From NCBI RefSeq assembly GCF_030674635.1, contig NZ_CP089978.1, forward strand, positions 2,170,001 to 2,234,000: DNA of 64,000 nt. Reading direction: 5' to 3'. This stretch comes from Moraxella sp. ZY210820. GTDB taxonomy: Bacteria; Pseudomonadota; Gammaproteobacteria; Pseudomonadales; Moraxellaceae. The notes beneath the pieces are model-generated. The model had not been told where the DNA came from and did not search any database. It saw only the letters and a list, made by a program, of their open reading frames with translations. Each line of letters opens with the position of its first letter. The stretch's first letter is position 1. Positions 19,587-31,743 of the stretch are shown in pieces. Made by a program: the position numbers and the translations under genes.

Positions 19587-20461
19587 GACCACACCACTAA
19601 AATTGCAGCAACCACAATCAATAATAAGCCGATTAAATCTTGTTGTTTTAGACGTTCTTTAAAAATAAAAAACGAAATCATCAACATAAATAAAACTTCA
19701 ATTTGTCCTACCGTTTTAACAAATGCAACGTGTTGCAAACTCATGGCACTAAACCAACCTACCGAGCCGAAAAATGAAAATACACTTGTTGCAATGGTTA
19801 AAGCAGGATAATGCATTAATTTTATTAAAGTATCTCGCTGTTTTATCCATAAATACAATGTTAAACTTAAAGCCTGTAAACTAATCACACAAAATAATAC
19901 CCAAGATGCTGACACCAAAGCAGGCAAATTGAGCAACAAACTTGCTTCTCGTACAAATAATGATGTTAAAGCAAAACTTAAACCACTTGCCAAACCAAGC
20001 AACAAGGTTTTCCACGAAAACTGACGTAAATTATTCACACCCGTCATTAAGAATATAGCAACACCACCAATCACAATGCCCAACCAACCTAAGGCATTAA
20101 TCTGTGTTCCAAATAAGGTTACGCCTAAAATTGCCGCTAAAACCGCTTCACTTTTGGCTAAACCTGCTCCAATCGCATAATTTTTTAATCGAAATAATAC
20201 GACCATTAAAGCTGTAGCGATAATTTGTGCTGCTGAAGCCAATAAAATATAGATAATAAATGATGATGAAAATTGGGGAATAATTAGACTTGGCTGATAT
20301 TGATAATGAAAGCATAAATAAGCCAAAGCCAATGGAACAGCAAAAATAAATCGTGCCAAAGTTACACCTAAAACAGGCACATACACACTTAGCTGTTTTT
20401 GAAAAGCATTACGCCCTGCCTGCATAAAGCCAGCAAATACACTTAATAAAACCCATAACAT
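19583..20461 (-). CDS. EamA/DMT-family transporter
   Basis: 292 residues with about ten hydrophobic segments in two EamA repeats (first ending near LMTGVNNL, second starting FSWKTLLLGLASGLSFALTSL). It is an inner-membrane drug/metabolite exporter of unknown substrate. The gene lies 8 bases after the SDR gene and overlaps the next gene by 4 bases, consistent with an operon. Confidence 0.85.
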   Translation of the reverse strand: MLWVLLSVFAGFMQAGRNAFQKQLSVYVPVLGVTLARFIFAVPLALAYLCFHYQYQPSLIIPQFSSSFIIYILLASAAQIIATALMVVLFRLKNYAIGAGLAKSEAVLAAILGVTLFGTQINALGWLGIVIGGVAIFLMTGVNNLRQFSWKTLLLGLASGLSFALTSLFVREASLLLNLPALVSASWVLFCVISLQALSLTLYLWIKQRDTLIKLMHYPALTIATSVFSFFGSVGWFSAMSLQHVAFVKTVGQIEVLFMLMISFFIFKERLKQQDLIGLLLIVVAAILVVWS

Positions 20462-20469
20462 TCAATAAC

Positions 20470-21192
20470 TTACCAAGTTTGAGCATCGATACTCTGCCCT
20501 TTTATAGTTTGACTATCATCACTCATCAACCAAATATAGCGGGGTACTAATTGTTCTGCTGTAACTAAACTATCAGGATTTTCATCGGGAAATGCCATTG
20601 CTCGCATAGCGGTGCGTGTCGCCCCGGGATTAATACAATTATAGCGAATATTGCCATACTGATTTTCTAAATGTAATAATTGACAAATTTGCTCAGTCGC
20701 AATTTTGGATAAACTATAAGCACCCCATGTTGCACGCACCGCTCGACCTACGCCTGAACTAGTAAAAATTACCGAAGCCGATATAGATTGTTTTAATAAG
20801 GGCAATAAAGCTTGCGTTAAAAATAATGGTGCTTGTACATTCACTTGCATCACGTCTTGCCAAATATCAGCAGGATAGTCGATTAAATGTTCTCGTAAAC
20901 CTAAAATCCCTGCATTATGTAAAATACCATCTAAGCATTTGAATTTTAATGCTAATTTTTGATATATCTGTTGATAATCTTGTGTAGTCGCCAATAAAAA
21001 ATCCAGTACAAGTAATTCAGACATTTGTCCTGTCGTTTGATAAATCTGTTCAGCAACAGCCTGTAATTTTTCACCATTACGCCCATGTAAAATCAGCGTT
21101 GCACCTTGTTGGGCATAACTTTGTGCCATGACTTTACCAATACCATCACTCGCACCAGTAACTAAAATAATTTTATCTTTTAATCGTGCCAT
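20470..21192 (-). CDS. YciK-like short-chain dehydrogenase/reductase
   Basis: 240 residues. The Rossmann motif is TGASDGIG; the catalytic Ser is in FTSSGVGRAVRATWGAYSLSKIATEQ with the Y-x3-K pair, and NAGILG is conserved. Similarity in order and motifs to YciK suggests a cytoplasmic NAD(P)-dependent oxidoreductase of unassigned substrate. It lies between gph and the transporter in a leftward run. Confidence 0.85.
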   Translation of the reverse strand: MARLKDKIILVTGASDGIGKVMAQSYAQQGATLILHGRNGEKLQAVAEQIYQTTGQMSELLVLDFLLATTQDYQQIYQKLALKFKCLDGILHNAGILGLREHLIDYPADIWQDVMQVNVQAPLFLTQALLPLLKQSISASVIFTSSGVGRAVRATWGAYSLSKIATEQICQLLHLENQYGNIRYNCINPGATRTAMRAMAFPDENPDSLVTAEQLVPRYIWLMSDDSQTIKGQSIDAQTW

Positions 21193-21208
21193 AAGCCAAC
21201 CACAAATA

Positions 21209-21880
21209 TCAAGTGATTCGTTTTAAAATGGCTTGATGTAAAGTAGCCACATCTGCCACAATTTCATCAGCTTGCCAAGACAACAAATCATCACGGCGGT
21301 CTAATGGTAAATAACCATAACTCGCTAACATGGTGTACATTTGAGCATTACGTCCAGCTTCAATATCTCGTGGGTGGTCGCCAACATAAATACATTGCTC
21401 AGGTGCAATATCTAATTGTTTACACGCCAAATACATCGGTTCTGGGTCGGGTTTGGTTTTACTCACATCTTCAGGGCAAACCAAAACCGCACAACGCTCA
21501 GTTAAATTTAACGATTTTAATAATAATTCAGTTAAATAACGTGGCTTATTGGTTACAATGCCCCACGCAATATCACGCTGTTCTAAATCAAGTAACAATT
21601 CATTCATACCATCAAATAATGTGGTATCTACACAGATATTTTGCTCATAAATATCCAAAAATTGTTGGCGATATTGCCATAATTCTGCACTATCTAAAGC
21701 CAAATTTGGATACAATAAATGTACCATCGCTCGTCCACCTTCAGAGACTTGACTGCGAATTAAATCATCATCTAATCGTGCTAAACCTTGCTGTTGAGCC
21801 ATGTGTTGAATGATACGAATAAAGTCTTTGGCGGTATCTATCAACGTCCCATCTAAATCAAATAATACAGCTTGTTTCAT
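21209..21880 (-). CDS. gph: Phosphoglycolate phosphatase-type HAD hydrolase
   Basis: 223 residues. The start at 21880 is preferred over the adjacent ATG at 21883 by spacing to AGGA. HAD motifs are FDLDGTLIDT (nucleophile Asp), VTNKPRY, KPDPEPM and YVGDHPRDIEAGRNA. Gph removes 2-phosphoglycolate formed during DNA repair; placement directly after ubiG is the common gammaproteobacterial order. Other HAD substrates cannot be excluded. Confidence 0.88.
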   Translation of the reverse strand: MKQAVLFDLDGTLIDTAKDFIRIIQHMAQQQGLARLDDDLIRSQVSEGGRAMVHLLYPNLALDSAELWQYRQQFLDIYEQNICVDTTLFDGMNELLLDLEQRDIAWGIVTNKPRYLTELLLKSLNLTERCAVLVCPEDVSKTKPDPEPMYLACKQLDIAPEQCIYVGDHPRDIEAGRNAQMYTMLASYGYLPLDRRDDLLSWQADEIVADVATLHQAILKRIT

Positions 21881-21885
21881 CATTA

Positions 21886-22596
21886 TTATCCTAAATTTTG
21901 CGTATAAACCATATAATTTACATCAATATTACCACCCAAATGATAACGCTTAATAATCGGATTATAATGCAATCCTGTCATATCTTTTAAAGTTAAACCA
22001 GCGTTGCGAATATCATACGCTAATTCTGATGGTTTAATAAATTTTTTATAATCATGCGTACCTTTAGCCAATAAACGTAACACATATTCCGCACCGATAA
22101 TCATCAATAAATAGGCTTTAGCATTACGATTAATAGTCGAAAAAAATACATGTCCATTGGGTTTTACTAATTTTTGGCAAGCTTGAATCACCGAAGCAGG
22201 GTTTGGTACATGCTCTAACATTTCCATACACGTTACGACATCAAATTGTCCTGCATGGGTTTCAGCTAATTGTTCCACAGGAATACATTGATATTGTACC
22301 GTATTCACCTGTTGTTGTTGTGCATGAATTTGTGCAACTTTTAAACTTTCTTCTGCTAAATCAATGCCAAGTACATCAGCACCACGTCGAGCCATGCTTT
22401 CCGCTAAAATACCACCACCACAGCCTACATCTAATACTTTTTTACCCGCTAAACCATCACAATGCTCATTAATCCAATTTAAACGTAATGGATTAATTTC
22501 ATGTAAAGGACGAAATTCGGATGTGGTATCCCACCATAAATCAGCAAGTTGGGCAAATTTTTGAATTTCTTGTGGATCGACATTAATAGAACTCAT
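21886..22596 (-). CDS. ubiG: Ubiquinone biosynthesis O-methyltransferase
   Basis: 236 residues, the full UbiG length. It performs both SAM-dependent O-methylations of ubiquinone synthesis at the membrane face. Motifs are DLWWDTTSEFRPLHEINPLRLNWI, the SAM loop VLDVGCGGGILAESMARRGADVLGID, CMEMLEHVPNP, and the amphipathic FFSTINRNAKAYLL region. It is first in the leftward run with gph. Confidence 0.97.
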   Translation of the reverse strand: MSSINVDPQEIQKFAQLADLWWDTTSEFRPLHEINPLRLNWINEHCDGLAGKKVLDVGCGGGILAESMARRGADVLGIDLAEESLKVAQIHAQQQQVNTVQYQCIPVEQLAETHAGQFDVVTCMEMLEHVPNPASVIQACQKLVKPNGHVFFSTINRNAKAYLLMIIGAEYVLRLLAKGTHDYKKFIKPSELAYDIRNAGLTLKDMTGLHYNPIIKRYHLGGNIDVNYMVYTQNLG

Positions 22597-22673
22597 AACT
22601 GCTCACGTATATTATTTGGAGAATAAAGCTATTGTACTCTGAAACAAAAAAATTAGCACCTGCTTTAAAATAA

Positions 22674-22697
22674 TTTATCCCCTAAAAAGGGGATAAT
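22674..22697. terminator. Hairpin after pdxH
   Basis: TTATCCCC pairs with GGGGATAA around a 6-base loop, just beyond the leftward pdxH stop. The leftward tract after it is AT-rich rather than a pure T run, so the terminator call is moderate. Confidence 0.5.
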
Positions 22698-22717
22698 TCA
22701 TCTATGATTCACTCACA

Positions 22718-23377
22718 TTAAGGCATGATACGTGATAATAACCACTCACCATTTTCCTGTTTTTCATAAATTAAACGGTCATGCACTCGTGCAGGACGAC
22801 CCTGCCAAAATTCATAATATTCAGGAATTAAGCGATACCCACCCCAATCATCGGGACGTGGAATTTCTTGACTTTCATCAGCAAATCTTTCTTGCATTTC
22901 TGCTAAACGTTGCAATAACAATTCACGGCTTTCAATTTTACCACTTTGTGGTTGGCTAACATACGAACCAATTTGGCTTTCACGTGGACGTTTATGGAAG
23001 TAGTCATCTGATTCCTCAGCTGTTATTTTTTCGACACGTCCAAAAATACGAACTTGTGTTTGTAATTTACCCCAGAAAAACAACATTTCCGCATAGGGAT
23101 TTGCCGCTAAATCTCGTGCTTTTTGGCTATCATAATGAGTATAAAACTCATAACCCTGCTCTGTTGCACCACGCAATAATACAATGCGTGTATGCGGACG
23201 ACCACGTTCATCAGCTGTTGCTAAAGACATTGCATAAGGTTCATATAAACCCAAATGTAATGCTTCATTCATATGGCTTAAAAACTGCAAATATGGATTA
23301 GAATGAACCTCTTCTTCTAACAGTTCACCTTCATCATAATCCATACGCATTCCACTTAAGTCTTTAATCATATCCAT
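22718..23377 (-). CDS. pdxH: Pyridoxamine 5'-phosphate oxidase
   Basis: 219 residues, standard PdxH length. It is an FMN enzyme making pyridoxal 5'-phosphate. Motifs include AMSLATADERGRPHTRIVLLRG, FYTHYDSQKARDLAANPYAEMLFFW, RPRESQIGSYVSQPQS and the C-terminal PEYYEFWQGRPARVHDRLIY and LSRIMP. Its ATG overlaps the glmM stop by one base (TGATG), indicating coupling. Confidence 0.97.
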   Translation of the reverse strand: MDMIKDLSGMRMDYDEGELLEEEVHSNPYLQFLSHMNEALHLGLYEPYAMSLATADERGRPHTRIVLLRGATEQGYEFYTHYDSQKARDLAANPYAEMLFFWGKLQTQVRIFGRVEKITAEESDDYFHKRPRESQIGSYVSQPQSGKIESRELLLQRLAEMQERFADESQEIPRPDDWGGYRLIPEYYEFWQGRPARVHDRLIYEKQENGEWLLSRIMP

Positions 23378-24720
23378 CAGTTATTACTCGCTTGTTGTTG
23401 AATTTGTTCTGCTAAATGGTGAGCTAATTGTTGCACTTCATTGGCATCATCTGCTTCAACCATCACACGAATAACAGGTTCAGTACCTGATTTACGAATC
23501 AGAATACGCCCACGTCCTGCTAATTTTTGCTCAACTTGGTTAAATTGTTCTACCAAACTTGGAATGCTGTACGGGTCTATCATGGTTGATAAACGTACAT
23601 TCACTAAGGTGCTTGGTAAAGGTTGATAGTCGGCTGTTAATTGATCTAAAGTGGTATTTTGTTCCACCATCACTTTGAGTACTTGGAGTGCTGCGATAAT
23701 AGCATCACCTGTGGTACTTTTATCTAAAGTTAGAATATGACCTGATTGCTCACCACCAATCGACCAACCTTGCTCTTCTAAAGCCTGCAATACATAACGG
23801 TCGCCCACTTTAGCACGCACAAATGGTACACCTGCTTGTTGCATTGCCAATTCTAAAGCCATATTACTCATCACTGTACCCACAATGCCTTGCTGTTTAT
23901 CTTTGGCTTTACATGCTAAAATGTATAAAATACTATCACCATCAACGATTTTACCATTTTTATCGACCATAATCACACGGTCGGCATCACCATCAAATGC
24001 AATGCCTAAATCAGCTTGTTCATCAATAACCGCTTGCTGTAAGTTTTCTGGATGCGTTGAACCACAATTTTGATTAATATTGAGACCATTTGGTTCATCA
24101 TAAATACTAATAACTTTTGCACCCAACTCACGGAATACCATTGGAGCAACATTGTAAGCAGCACCATTAGCACAATCAACTACAATTTTATATTGACGTA
24201 AATTTAAATGATATGGAAATGTTGATTTACAAAACTCGATATAACGTCCATTAGCATCTTTAACACGTACACTCTTCCCTAAGTTTTCCGCATCATCAAT
24301 CACTAAATCATGAGCAAGTTCTGCATTAATTTCTTCTTGTAAAGCATCTGGTAATTTTTTACCATCTTCTGAGAAAAATTTAATGCCATTATCAGTAAAT
24401 GGATTATGTGAAGCCGAAATCACAATACCTAAATTCGCATGCAATGCTCTTGTTAAATGTGCAATCGCCGGTGTAGGCAATGGACCTAATAAATGTACAT
24501 ATACGCCAGCCGAGTTTAACCCTGCTTGTAAAGCAGCTTCCAAAATATAACCAGATAAACGTGTATCTTTCCCTAGCACCACTAAAGGTTTACTTTTTTC
24601 ACTATGACGTTTTAATACCTTGCCTGTTGCAAAGCCTAATTTAAGAGCGAATTCTGGTGTAATTGGAAATTGACCGAATTCACCACGAATACCATCTGTG
24701 CCAAAATAGTTTTGGTTCAT
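23377..24720 (-). CDS. glmM: Phosphoglucosamine mutase
   Basis: 447 residues. It converts glucosamine-6-P to glucosamine-1-P for UDP-GlcNAc, feeding MurA encoded nearby. Motifs are [11 protein letters not shown], the phosphoserine loop [16 protein letters not shown], the Mg loop [21 protein letters not shown] and [14 protein letters not shown]. It leads the two-gene glmM-pdxH operon. Confidence 0.97.
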   Translation of the reverse strand: MNQNYFGTDGIRGEFGQFPITPEFALKLGFATGKVLKRHSEKSKPLVVLGKDTRLSGYILEAALQAGLNSAGVYVHLLGPLPTPAIAHLTRALHANLGIVISASHNPFTDNGIKFFSEDGKKLPDALQEEINAELAHDLVIDDAENLGKSVRVKDANGRYIEFCKSTFPYHLNLRQYKIVVDCANGAAYNVAPMVFRELGAKVISIYDEPNGLNINQNCGSTHPENLQQAVIDEQADLGIAFDGDADRVIMVDKNGKIVDGDSILYILACKAKDKQQGIVGTVMSNMALELAMQQAGVPFVRAKVGDRYVLQALEEQGWSIGGEQSGHILTLDKSTTGDAIIAALQVLKVMVEQNTTLDQLTADYQPLPSTLVNVRLSTMIDPYSIPSLVEQFNQVEQKLAGRGRILIRKSGTEPVIRVMVEADDANEVQQLAHHLAEQIQQQASNN

Positions 24721-25014
24721 GATTACACCTGTACTATATGTTGATAGTATAGAAATTATATGCTACTTATGCTAATTAATAAATCAGTTACAGTCTATTT
24801 GCTTGAATTTAAATCAATTTTAGACTAAAGTCTGATAAATTAATCTAATCAAAAATATACATAATTAAAGATCTATAGTGAATATATCTTTAGATTATTA
24901 TAAGAATAAGTGATATATTAAACAAGATATTTGAAATAGATTTTTCTATTTATTCCACACTTTAATTAATATTTTATAACAAAATCAAAGACCTATTATC
25001 AAAATAATAGGTCT
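24721..25014. terminator. AT-rich non-coding gap with terminator at 24987-25014
   Basis: No gene is supported between glmM and the lipoprotein gene. AAAGACCTATTAT and ATAATAGGTCTTT form a symmetric 13-bp hairpin at 24987-25014, immediately past the stop of the leftward lipoprotein gene, with a T-rich tract on either side. The rest presumably holds the glmM promoter, which I cannot place with confidence. Confidence 0.7.
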
Positions 25015-25048
25015 TTTATGATATTAATATCAAATCATAAATATGATT

Positions 25049-25741
25049 TTAATCAAAAATCTCATTTAAAGCTTGGAATGGTAAAGTCGCTACATCAAAC
25101 GCCACCGCAAATGGTAATAACACTAATTTACGGAACACACTTTTACCTGACTCATATTCCACTTTTGATGTTTCCACTTCAGTATAAATGGTTACAGGAT
25201 ATGGCTTACTCAAATGCTTTAAACTGGCTGGATTACTTACCGCAGGATAAATCACCCCTTGCAATGGAATATCAAAACAGAAACTTTGTGCTTGTAGGTT
25301 TTTATCATCATATGATGTACATTCTCTTACACCATGTTGTAAAAAATAATTGCGTTCGGCTTTGGTAACATCTTCTGCTAATTTACGATATTTAAATGCA
25401 AGTGAGCCTGAAAATTTGCCATCATTAGCAGAATAAAAATCTAAACCTTTGGTTAAAGTAATATTTTTTGCATCTAATTTGCCAATCAATGCTAAAAATT
25501 CATCACTCCCTGATGTCAAAACATAACTATGTTTTTGCCCAACAATCACAAGGCTATTATTTGGCATATTGGGTAAAGGATAGGCAGGTTTCGCAAATGC
25601 AAGGACATGGTCATCAACAAGCACTTGTTTTTGCTTACTTGTTACGGTTTTTGCCCCCCCTTGATTAAGCAACTCATGTGTCGCACAGCCTGATAATACA
25701 ACTGTACAGGCTAATAAACTCGCTGATAGGATTTTTTTCAT
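25049..25741 (-). CDS. Hypothetical lipoprotein
   Basis: 230 residues. The start at 25741 is chosen because GAGAGGA lies 7 bases upstream; an ATG two codons earlier abuts that site. The signal peptide ends in the lipobox LSGC (Cys about residue 18), so it is probably lipid-anchored. The rest has a duplicated-looking beta pattern (VIVGQKHSYVLTSGSDEF, LDFYSANDGKFSGSLAFKYRKL) and no known domain. It follows hisG by 61 bases and may be read through from that operon or from its own promoter. Confidence 0.8.
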   Translation of the reverse strand: MKKILSASLLACTVVLSGCATHELLNQGGAKTVTSKQKQVLVDDHVLAFAKPAYPLPNMPNNSLVIVGQKHSYVLTSGSDEFLALIGKLDAKNITLTKGLDFYSANDGKFSGSLAFKYRKLAEDVTKAERNYFLQHGVRECTSYDDKNLQAQSFCFDIPLQGVIYPAVSNPASLKHLSKPYPVTIYTEVETSKVEYESGKSVFRKLVLLPFAVAFDVATLPFQALNEIFD

Positions 25742-25802
25742 TTTCATTCCTCTCAAAATAAAAACTTCTATACTGGATATTAGCATAGAAGTTTTCTTTT
25801 AG

Positions 25803-26477
25803 CTATGATTTTTTCTCATTCACCGCTTGTTCAACCTGTTCTAAAATCGGTTTAAGCAAATGTTGTTTACGTTTAAAACTGGCTTTATTGACAATCAAAC
25901 GTGATGAAATTTGGCAAATTTCTTCCAATGGCTCTAAACCATTAGCACGCAAGGTATTTCCTGTATCCACCACATCAACAATATAATGCCCTAAACCGAC
26001 CAGTGGAGCAAGCTCCATAGAACCGTACAATTTAATCACATCAACTTGTTCACCACGACTAGCAAAATATTGCTTAGTCAAATTAACATATTTTGTAGCA
26101 ATGCGTAAACGCCCCTGTGGTTTTTGCATCCCCACTTTACCTGCGGTCATTAAACGGCAACGGGCAATTTTTAAATCGACTAATTCATAGACCTGTTCCG
26201 CACCGTGTTCCATCAATACATCTTTACCTGCCACACCAAAATCCGCCGCACCATTTTCTACATAGGTTGGTACATCAGACGCACGCAAAATCAAAATACG
26301 TACATTGGGGTCAGTCGTTGGAAAAATCAATTTACGGGATTTTTCTGGGTCTTCTAATAATTCAATATTTGCATTTTTTAACAATGGTAAAGTTTCTTTA
26401 AGAATACGCCCTTTACTTAATGCTAAAGTCAAGCCATTATCAAAATGCCCCATAATATCATTACTTATATCACTCAT
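25803..26477 (-). CDS. hisG: ATP phosphoribosyltransferase, short form
   Basis: 224 residues with [36 protein letters not shown] and [27 protein letters not shown]. It catalyses the first step of histidine synthesis. At this length it is the short catalytic form, which by family knowledge needs the regulatory subunit HisZ; no hisZ is in the window, and hisD/hisC, which often follow hisG in relatives, are not next to it. It lies 3 bases after murA. Confidence 0.96.
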   Translation of the reverse strand: MSDISNDIMGHFDNGLTLALSKGRILKETLPLLKNANIELLEDPEKSRKLIFPTTDPNVRILILRASDVPTYVENGAADFGVAGKDVLMEHGAEQVYELVDLKIARCRLMTAGKVGMQKPQGRLRIATKYVNLTKQYFASRGEQVDVIKLYGSMELAPLVGLGHYIVDVVDTGNTLRANGLEPLEEICQISSRLIVNKASFKRKQHLLKPILEQVEQAVNEKKS

Positions 26478-26480
26478 GAT

Positions 26481-27994
<1,514 letters not shown>

Positions 27995-28147
27995 GGGCGA
28001 CCTTCATGATGGTTGGCAAAATATTTTTTCTATTCTACCTGATTTTTATATGAAATTCAGCAATTTTTAAATATGCCTTAGCAACTGTTTTGTAAAGTAG
28101 ATGATACAGATTTTATTGCCGTATCAATCTACCATCATTTCATTATA

Positions 28148-28666
28148 TTATTTTTGTTTACGCTGACGTTGGCGAACAATTTTTTCCACTTTTTCTCTAG
28201 CACGCTGACGTTTTAAAGGCGATAAATAATCGACAAATAATTTACCATTTAGATGGTCTAACTCATGCTGAATACATACAGCAAATAAACCCTCTGCCTC
28301 AACTTCTACTTGTTCGCCATCTAAATTTAAATATTCAATTTTCACACGTGTTGGACGTTCCACATCATCATACACTTGTGGAATAGATAAACAGCCTTCT
28401 TTATATACTGCACATTCTTCAGTTAAAGGAGTAACTTGTGCATTAATAAATACCATTGGTTCACTATGGTCTTCCGTTAAATCCATCACAATCAATTGAA
28501 TATGACGATCAATTTGGGTTGCTGCCAAACCAATACCTTTAGCCTCATACATCGTCTCAAACATATCAGCGACTAATTGACGAATTTCATCATTAATTTC
28601 CGCAACAGGTTGAGCAATGGTACGCAATTTAGGGTCTGGATAATGTAAAATAGGAAGTAAAGCCAT
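28148..28666 (-). CDS. def: Peptide deformylase
   Basis: 172 residues. The metal-site motifs are [15 protein letters not shown] and QHELDHLNG; it removes the formyl group from nascent proteins. The usual partner fmt is not adjacent. It is divergent from the LysM-dprA-tsaC run; the 126 bases between starts should contain both promoters. Confidence 0.97.
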   Translation of the reverse strand: MALLPILHYPDPKLRTIAQPVAEINDEIRQLVADMFETMYEAKGIGLAATQIDRHIQLIVMDLTEDHSEPMVFINAQVTPLTEECAVYKEGCLSIPQVYDDVERPTRVKIEYLNLDGEQVEVEAEGLFAVCIQHELDHLNGKLFVDYLSPLKRQRAREKVEKIVRQRQRKQK

Positions 28667-28792
28667 AAAAATACCTCAAAAAATGCTATTTTCTTAAAAA
28701 AAATCGAATAAAAATGTAAACTACATCGAAATTTTATCAATAAAAATGTTATTATATCTTAATTCTAAACTTTAATTTTGGGAATTATCATA

Positions 28793-29968
28793 ATGGCTCA
28801 GCTTTTTAATGGCATTTCGTCAAAAAAACGTTCAAGTTTTAAGCAAAGTGTTTTAGCTGTTGCATTAGCAACAGGTTTAGCACTTACAGGTACACAAGCA
28901 GTTCATGCAAGCCCAAATAAGGCACCACCATCAATTAAAGCAGGTGCACCACAAGTATATGTGGTAAAAAAAGGAGATACTTTATGGGGTATTGCTGGAA
29001 AATTTTTAAAAAGCCCATGGCGTTGGAAAGAAATTTGGGCAGGTAACCGTCATGTTAAAAATCCACATCGTATCTATCCGGGCGATCGCTTATTAATGTG
29101 TAGTTATAAAGGTAAGCCTTTAATTGGTAAAGACCAAGGTGATGGCTGTGCAGGAATCATCAAACGCCATACAGGTAGTGCCAAAGGTCCAAATAACCCT
29201 CAAGTCCGTATAGAACCTTTAGAAGCCTCTATTGCAACTATTCCTTTAGCACATATTGAACATTGGCTTACACGCTCAATTATCATGTCACCAGATAGCT
29301 TGACTCATGTTCCATATATACTTGCACCAGCAGATAAACGCGTACTTGCAGGTAAAGGGCAAATTGTTTATGCTCGCGGCAATGGTTTAGAAATTGGTCA
29401 AGAATATGGTGTATATCGCCAAACGACCCCTTATACTGAAGTCATTCCAGCAGAGAAAAAATACAAAAAGCCAACCGTTAAAGTACTGGCTGAAGAGTTA
29501 GAACAAGTGGCAGCAGGTGTAGTAACTTCAATTGATGCATCTGGTACTGCAACCATTGAATTAACTGAAAGTTACACGGCTGAAGTACGCAGTACAGATG
29601 TAGTGTTACCAATTTACGAAACAAATTATCCATCAATGTTCTTCCCTACCCTTAAAAATCAAGTAACAGCTGGTGGTAAAGTCATTCGTGTACAAGGTTC
29701 TATTTCTTCTGGTGCAAAAAATAGCGTCATAACCATCAATCGTGGTACAAAACACGGTATGGATTCTGGACAAGTTTTTGCGATTAATGAAGCAGGTGAA
29801 GTGGTTCAAGATCCAAAGACTAAACAATCTGTACGCTTACCTGATCGTGGCATTGGTCATGTGATGATTTTTAAAACCTTTGATAATATGAGTTACGGTT
29901 TAATTTTGGATGCAACTGGACCTGTACATACGGGTAGTTCAATTGTTCCATCTGAATTAATCGACTAA
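28793..29968 (+). CDS. LysM-domain secreted protein
   Basis: 391 residues from the ATG at 28793 (the longer frame from 28778 lacks a site). A signal region KQSVLAVALATGLALTGTQAVHA ends near residue 43. One LysM domain (VYVVKKGDTLWGIAGKFLKSPWRWKEIWAGN) follows at about residues 57-100, then a long beta-rich region ending GIGHVMIFKTFDNMSYGLILDA. It is probably a periplasmic peptidoglycan-binding protein. Its place upstream of dprA and divergent from def is a common gammaproteobacterial arrangement. Confidence 0.9.
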   Translation: MAQLFNGISSKKRSSFKQSVLAVALATGLALTGTQAVHASPNKAPPSIKAGAPQVYVVKKGDTLWGIAGKFLKSPWRWKEIWAGNRHVKNPHRIYPGDRLLMCSYKGKPLIGKDQGDGCAGIIKRHTGSAKGPNNPQVRIEPLEASIATIPLAHIEHWLTRSIIMSPDSLTHVPYILAPADKRVLAGKGQIVYARGNGLEIGQEYGVYRQTTPYTEVIPAEKKYKKPTVKVLAEELEQVAAGVVTSIDASGTATIELTESYTAEVRSTDVVLPIYETNYPSMFFPTLKNQVTAGGKVIRVQGSISSGAKNSVITINRGTKHGMDSGQVFAINEAGEVVQDPKTKQSVRLPDRGIGHVMIFKTFDNMSYGLILDATGPVHTGSSIVPSELID

Positions 29969-30002
29969 TTCATTCCTAAAATTATTTTAGATTTTAAATA
30001 TT

Positions 30003-31175
30003 ATGTTGCACCAAATTAGTGAAGTTTTGCTCCATCGCATTAAACTCTGGTATTTGGTGCAACATTCTTTAACCACCTATCATCATTTAATTCAATATTT
30101 TGGTTCAGCAGAATTAGCCACCCAAGATAATGCTTTAAGACAATGGGAAAATCTTACTATCCATAGTTCCCACAAACAGCGAGCCACACAATATCTACAA
30201 AATCCACAAGCTTTTTTTCATTGCTTACAGCAATTATGTGATTATTGTGATTTTATCCTTGCTGATGACGATGAACATTATCCTGAACAATTAAAACCTT
30301 ATAATGACCGTTCACCTTTAATTTTTGGTCAAGGTGATTTATCAATATTAACGCAAGCTCAAATTGCTATTGTTGGCAGTCGCAAACCGAGTGCTCATGG
30401 CCCCAAAATTGCCTATGATTTTGCACATTATTTAGCTGAAAAAGGTTATTATATTACCAGTGGTTTAGCTAATGGTATCGATACAGCAGCTCATCATGCA
30501 GGAGTTAAATTTCAAAAAACTATTGCCGTAATTGGTTCTGGTTTAGACCAAGTATATCCTGCCGCCAATCGTCCATTACAGCAACAGATTATTGCTCAAC
30601 ACGGTGCAATCTTAACAGAGTTTTTACCTACCACACCGCCTTTACAGCATCATTTTCCTAGACGGAATCGTATTATTAGTGGTTTAAGTTTAGGTACATT
30701 GGTGGTTGAAGCTGCCATTAAAAGTGGCTCACTGAGTACTGCCAAATGGGCTTTAGAACAAGGCAAAACTGTATTTGCCATTCCAGGGCATATTCAAAGT
30801 GAATATCATCGTGGGTGTCATTTATTAATTCGTGAAGGGGCTATTCTAGTTGATGAGCCACAACAAATCATTGATGAATTACAACAAACAGTACAATGGC
30901 AAACTTCATCTTACATTCCAACTCCAACAGTTTCATCATCTAAGAAACAACCTACAAATGTTACAACTCAAAATAATTTAGCATTCCAACAGAATCAAGC
31001 CGATGTACCAGCACATTTACAACATTTATATCAACATTTAGATTTTACAGGTTTAGACATTGACCAATTGAATGCTAAAACAGGATTAGCCATTACCGAT
31101 TTAACCGCTCAGCTCATGGAACTTGAATTATTGGGATTAAGTTTACAACGTGCAGGATTATTTTTACGAGCCTAA
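30003..31175 (+). CDS. dprA: DNA processing protein DprA
   Basis: 390 residues. DprA binds incoming single-stranded DNA and loads RecA during natural transformation. The extended Rossmann core is visible in IAIVGSRKPSAHGPKIAYDFAHYLAEKGYYITSGLANGIDTAAHHAG, GSGLDQVYPAANRPL, FPRRNRIISGLS and VVEAAIKSGSLSTAKWALEQGK. A C-terminal winged-helix region ends at LSLQRAGLFLRA. It overlaps or abuts tsaC (1 base gap). Confidence 0.95.
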   Translation: MLHQISEVLLHRIKLWYLVQHSLTTYHHLIQYFGSAELATQDNALRQWENLTIHSSHKQRATQYLQNPQAFFHCLQQLCDYCDFILADDDEHYPEQLKPYNDRSPLIFGQGDLSILTQAQIAIVGSRKPSAHGPKIAYDFAHYLAEKGYYITSGLANGIDTAAHHAGVKFQKTIAVIGSGLDQVYPAANRPLQQQIIAQHGAILTEFLPTTPPLQHHFPRRNRIISGLSLGTLVVEAAIKSGSLSTAKWALEQGKTVFAIPGHIQSEYHRGCHLLIREGAILVDEPQQIIDELQQTVQWQTSSYIPTPTVSSSKKQPTNVTTQNNLAFQQNQADVPAHLQHLYQHLDFTGLDIDQLNAKTGLAITDLTAQLMELELLGLSLQRAGLFLRA

Positions 31176-31176
31176 T

Positions 31177-31743
31177 ATGTCAGAACAAACCGTTATCAAC
31201 CATGCCGTACAACAATTACAACATGGCGAAGTAATTGCCTATCCGACCGAAGCAGTTTGGGGATTAGGTTGCGACCCTTATCAACAATCTGCATTTCTTA
31301 AAATTTTAGCTTTAAAACAACGTCCTATTGAAAAAGGCGTGATTCTATTAGCCAGTGATATACAACAAATCTCTTTTTTATTGGATCATTTAAACCATCA
31401 ACAGTATCAACAAGTCATATCATCTTGGCAAGATACTCAAGCTGAACAAGCAACAACTTGGCTATTTCCTACTCATAAGAATATTCCATCATGGATTACA
31501 GGGCAATATCAGCAAGTCGCCGTTAGAGTTAGCCATCACCCTATTTGTAAACAATTATGTCAGCAATTTGGTGGATTTATTGTCTCAACCAGTGCAAACC
31601 CAAGCGGTTTAACACCAGCTCAAACTATAGAACAAGTGCGTGAATATTTTCCCAATCTGCATATTGTTAATGGCGAATTAGGACATGCCACACGTCCGAG
31701 CCGTATTATTGATGTAATAACAGGAGCAGTTTTACGTACCTAA
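31177..31743 (+). CDS. tsaC: Threonylcarbamoyl-AMP synthase
   Basis: 188 residues from ATG 31177, one base after the dprA stop; the longer frame would start inside dprA. It is a YrdC/Sua5-type enzyme in t6A tRNA modification. Motifs are VIAYPTEAVWGLGCDP, ALKQRPIEKGVILLAS, TWLFPTHKNIP and FIVSTSANPSGLTPA. It is translationally linked to dprA. Confidence 0.95.
   Translation: MSEQTVINHAVQQLQHGEVIAYPTEAVWGLGCDPYQQSAFLKILALKQRPIEKGVILLASDIQQISFLLDHLNHQQYQQVISSWQDTQAEQATTWLFPTHKNIPSWITGQYQQVAVRVSHHPICKQLCQQFGGFIVSTSANPSGLTPAQTIEQVREYFPNLHIVNGELGHATRPSRIIDVITGAVLRT

Noticed and set aside
21304..21813. 169-codon rightward frame opposite gph
   Set aside because: Antisense to a well-supported HAD phosphatase gene; low-complexity composition.
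28098..28133. Imperfect inverted repeat downstream of def
   Set aside because: Mismatched arms and no T run; too weak to call a terminator.
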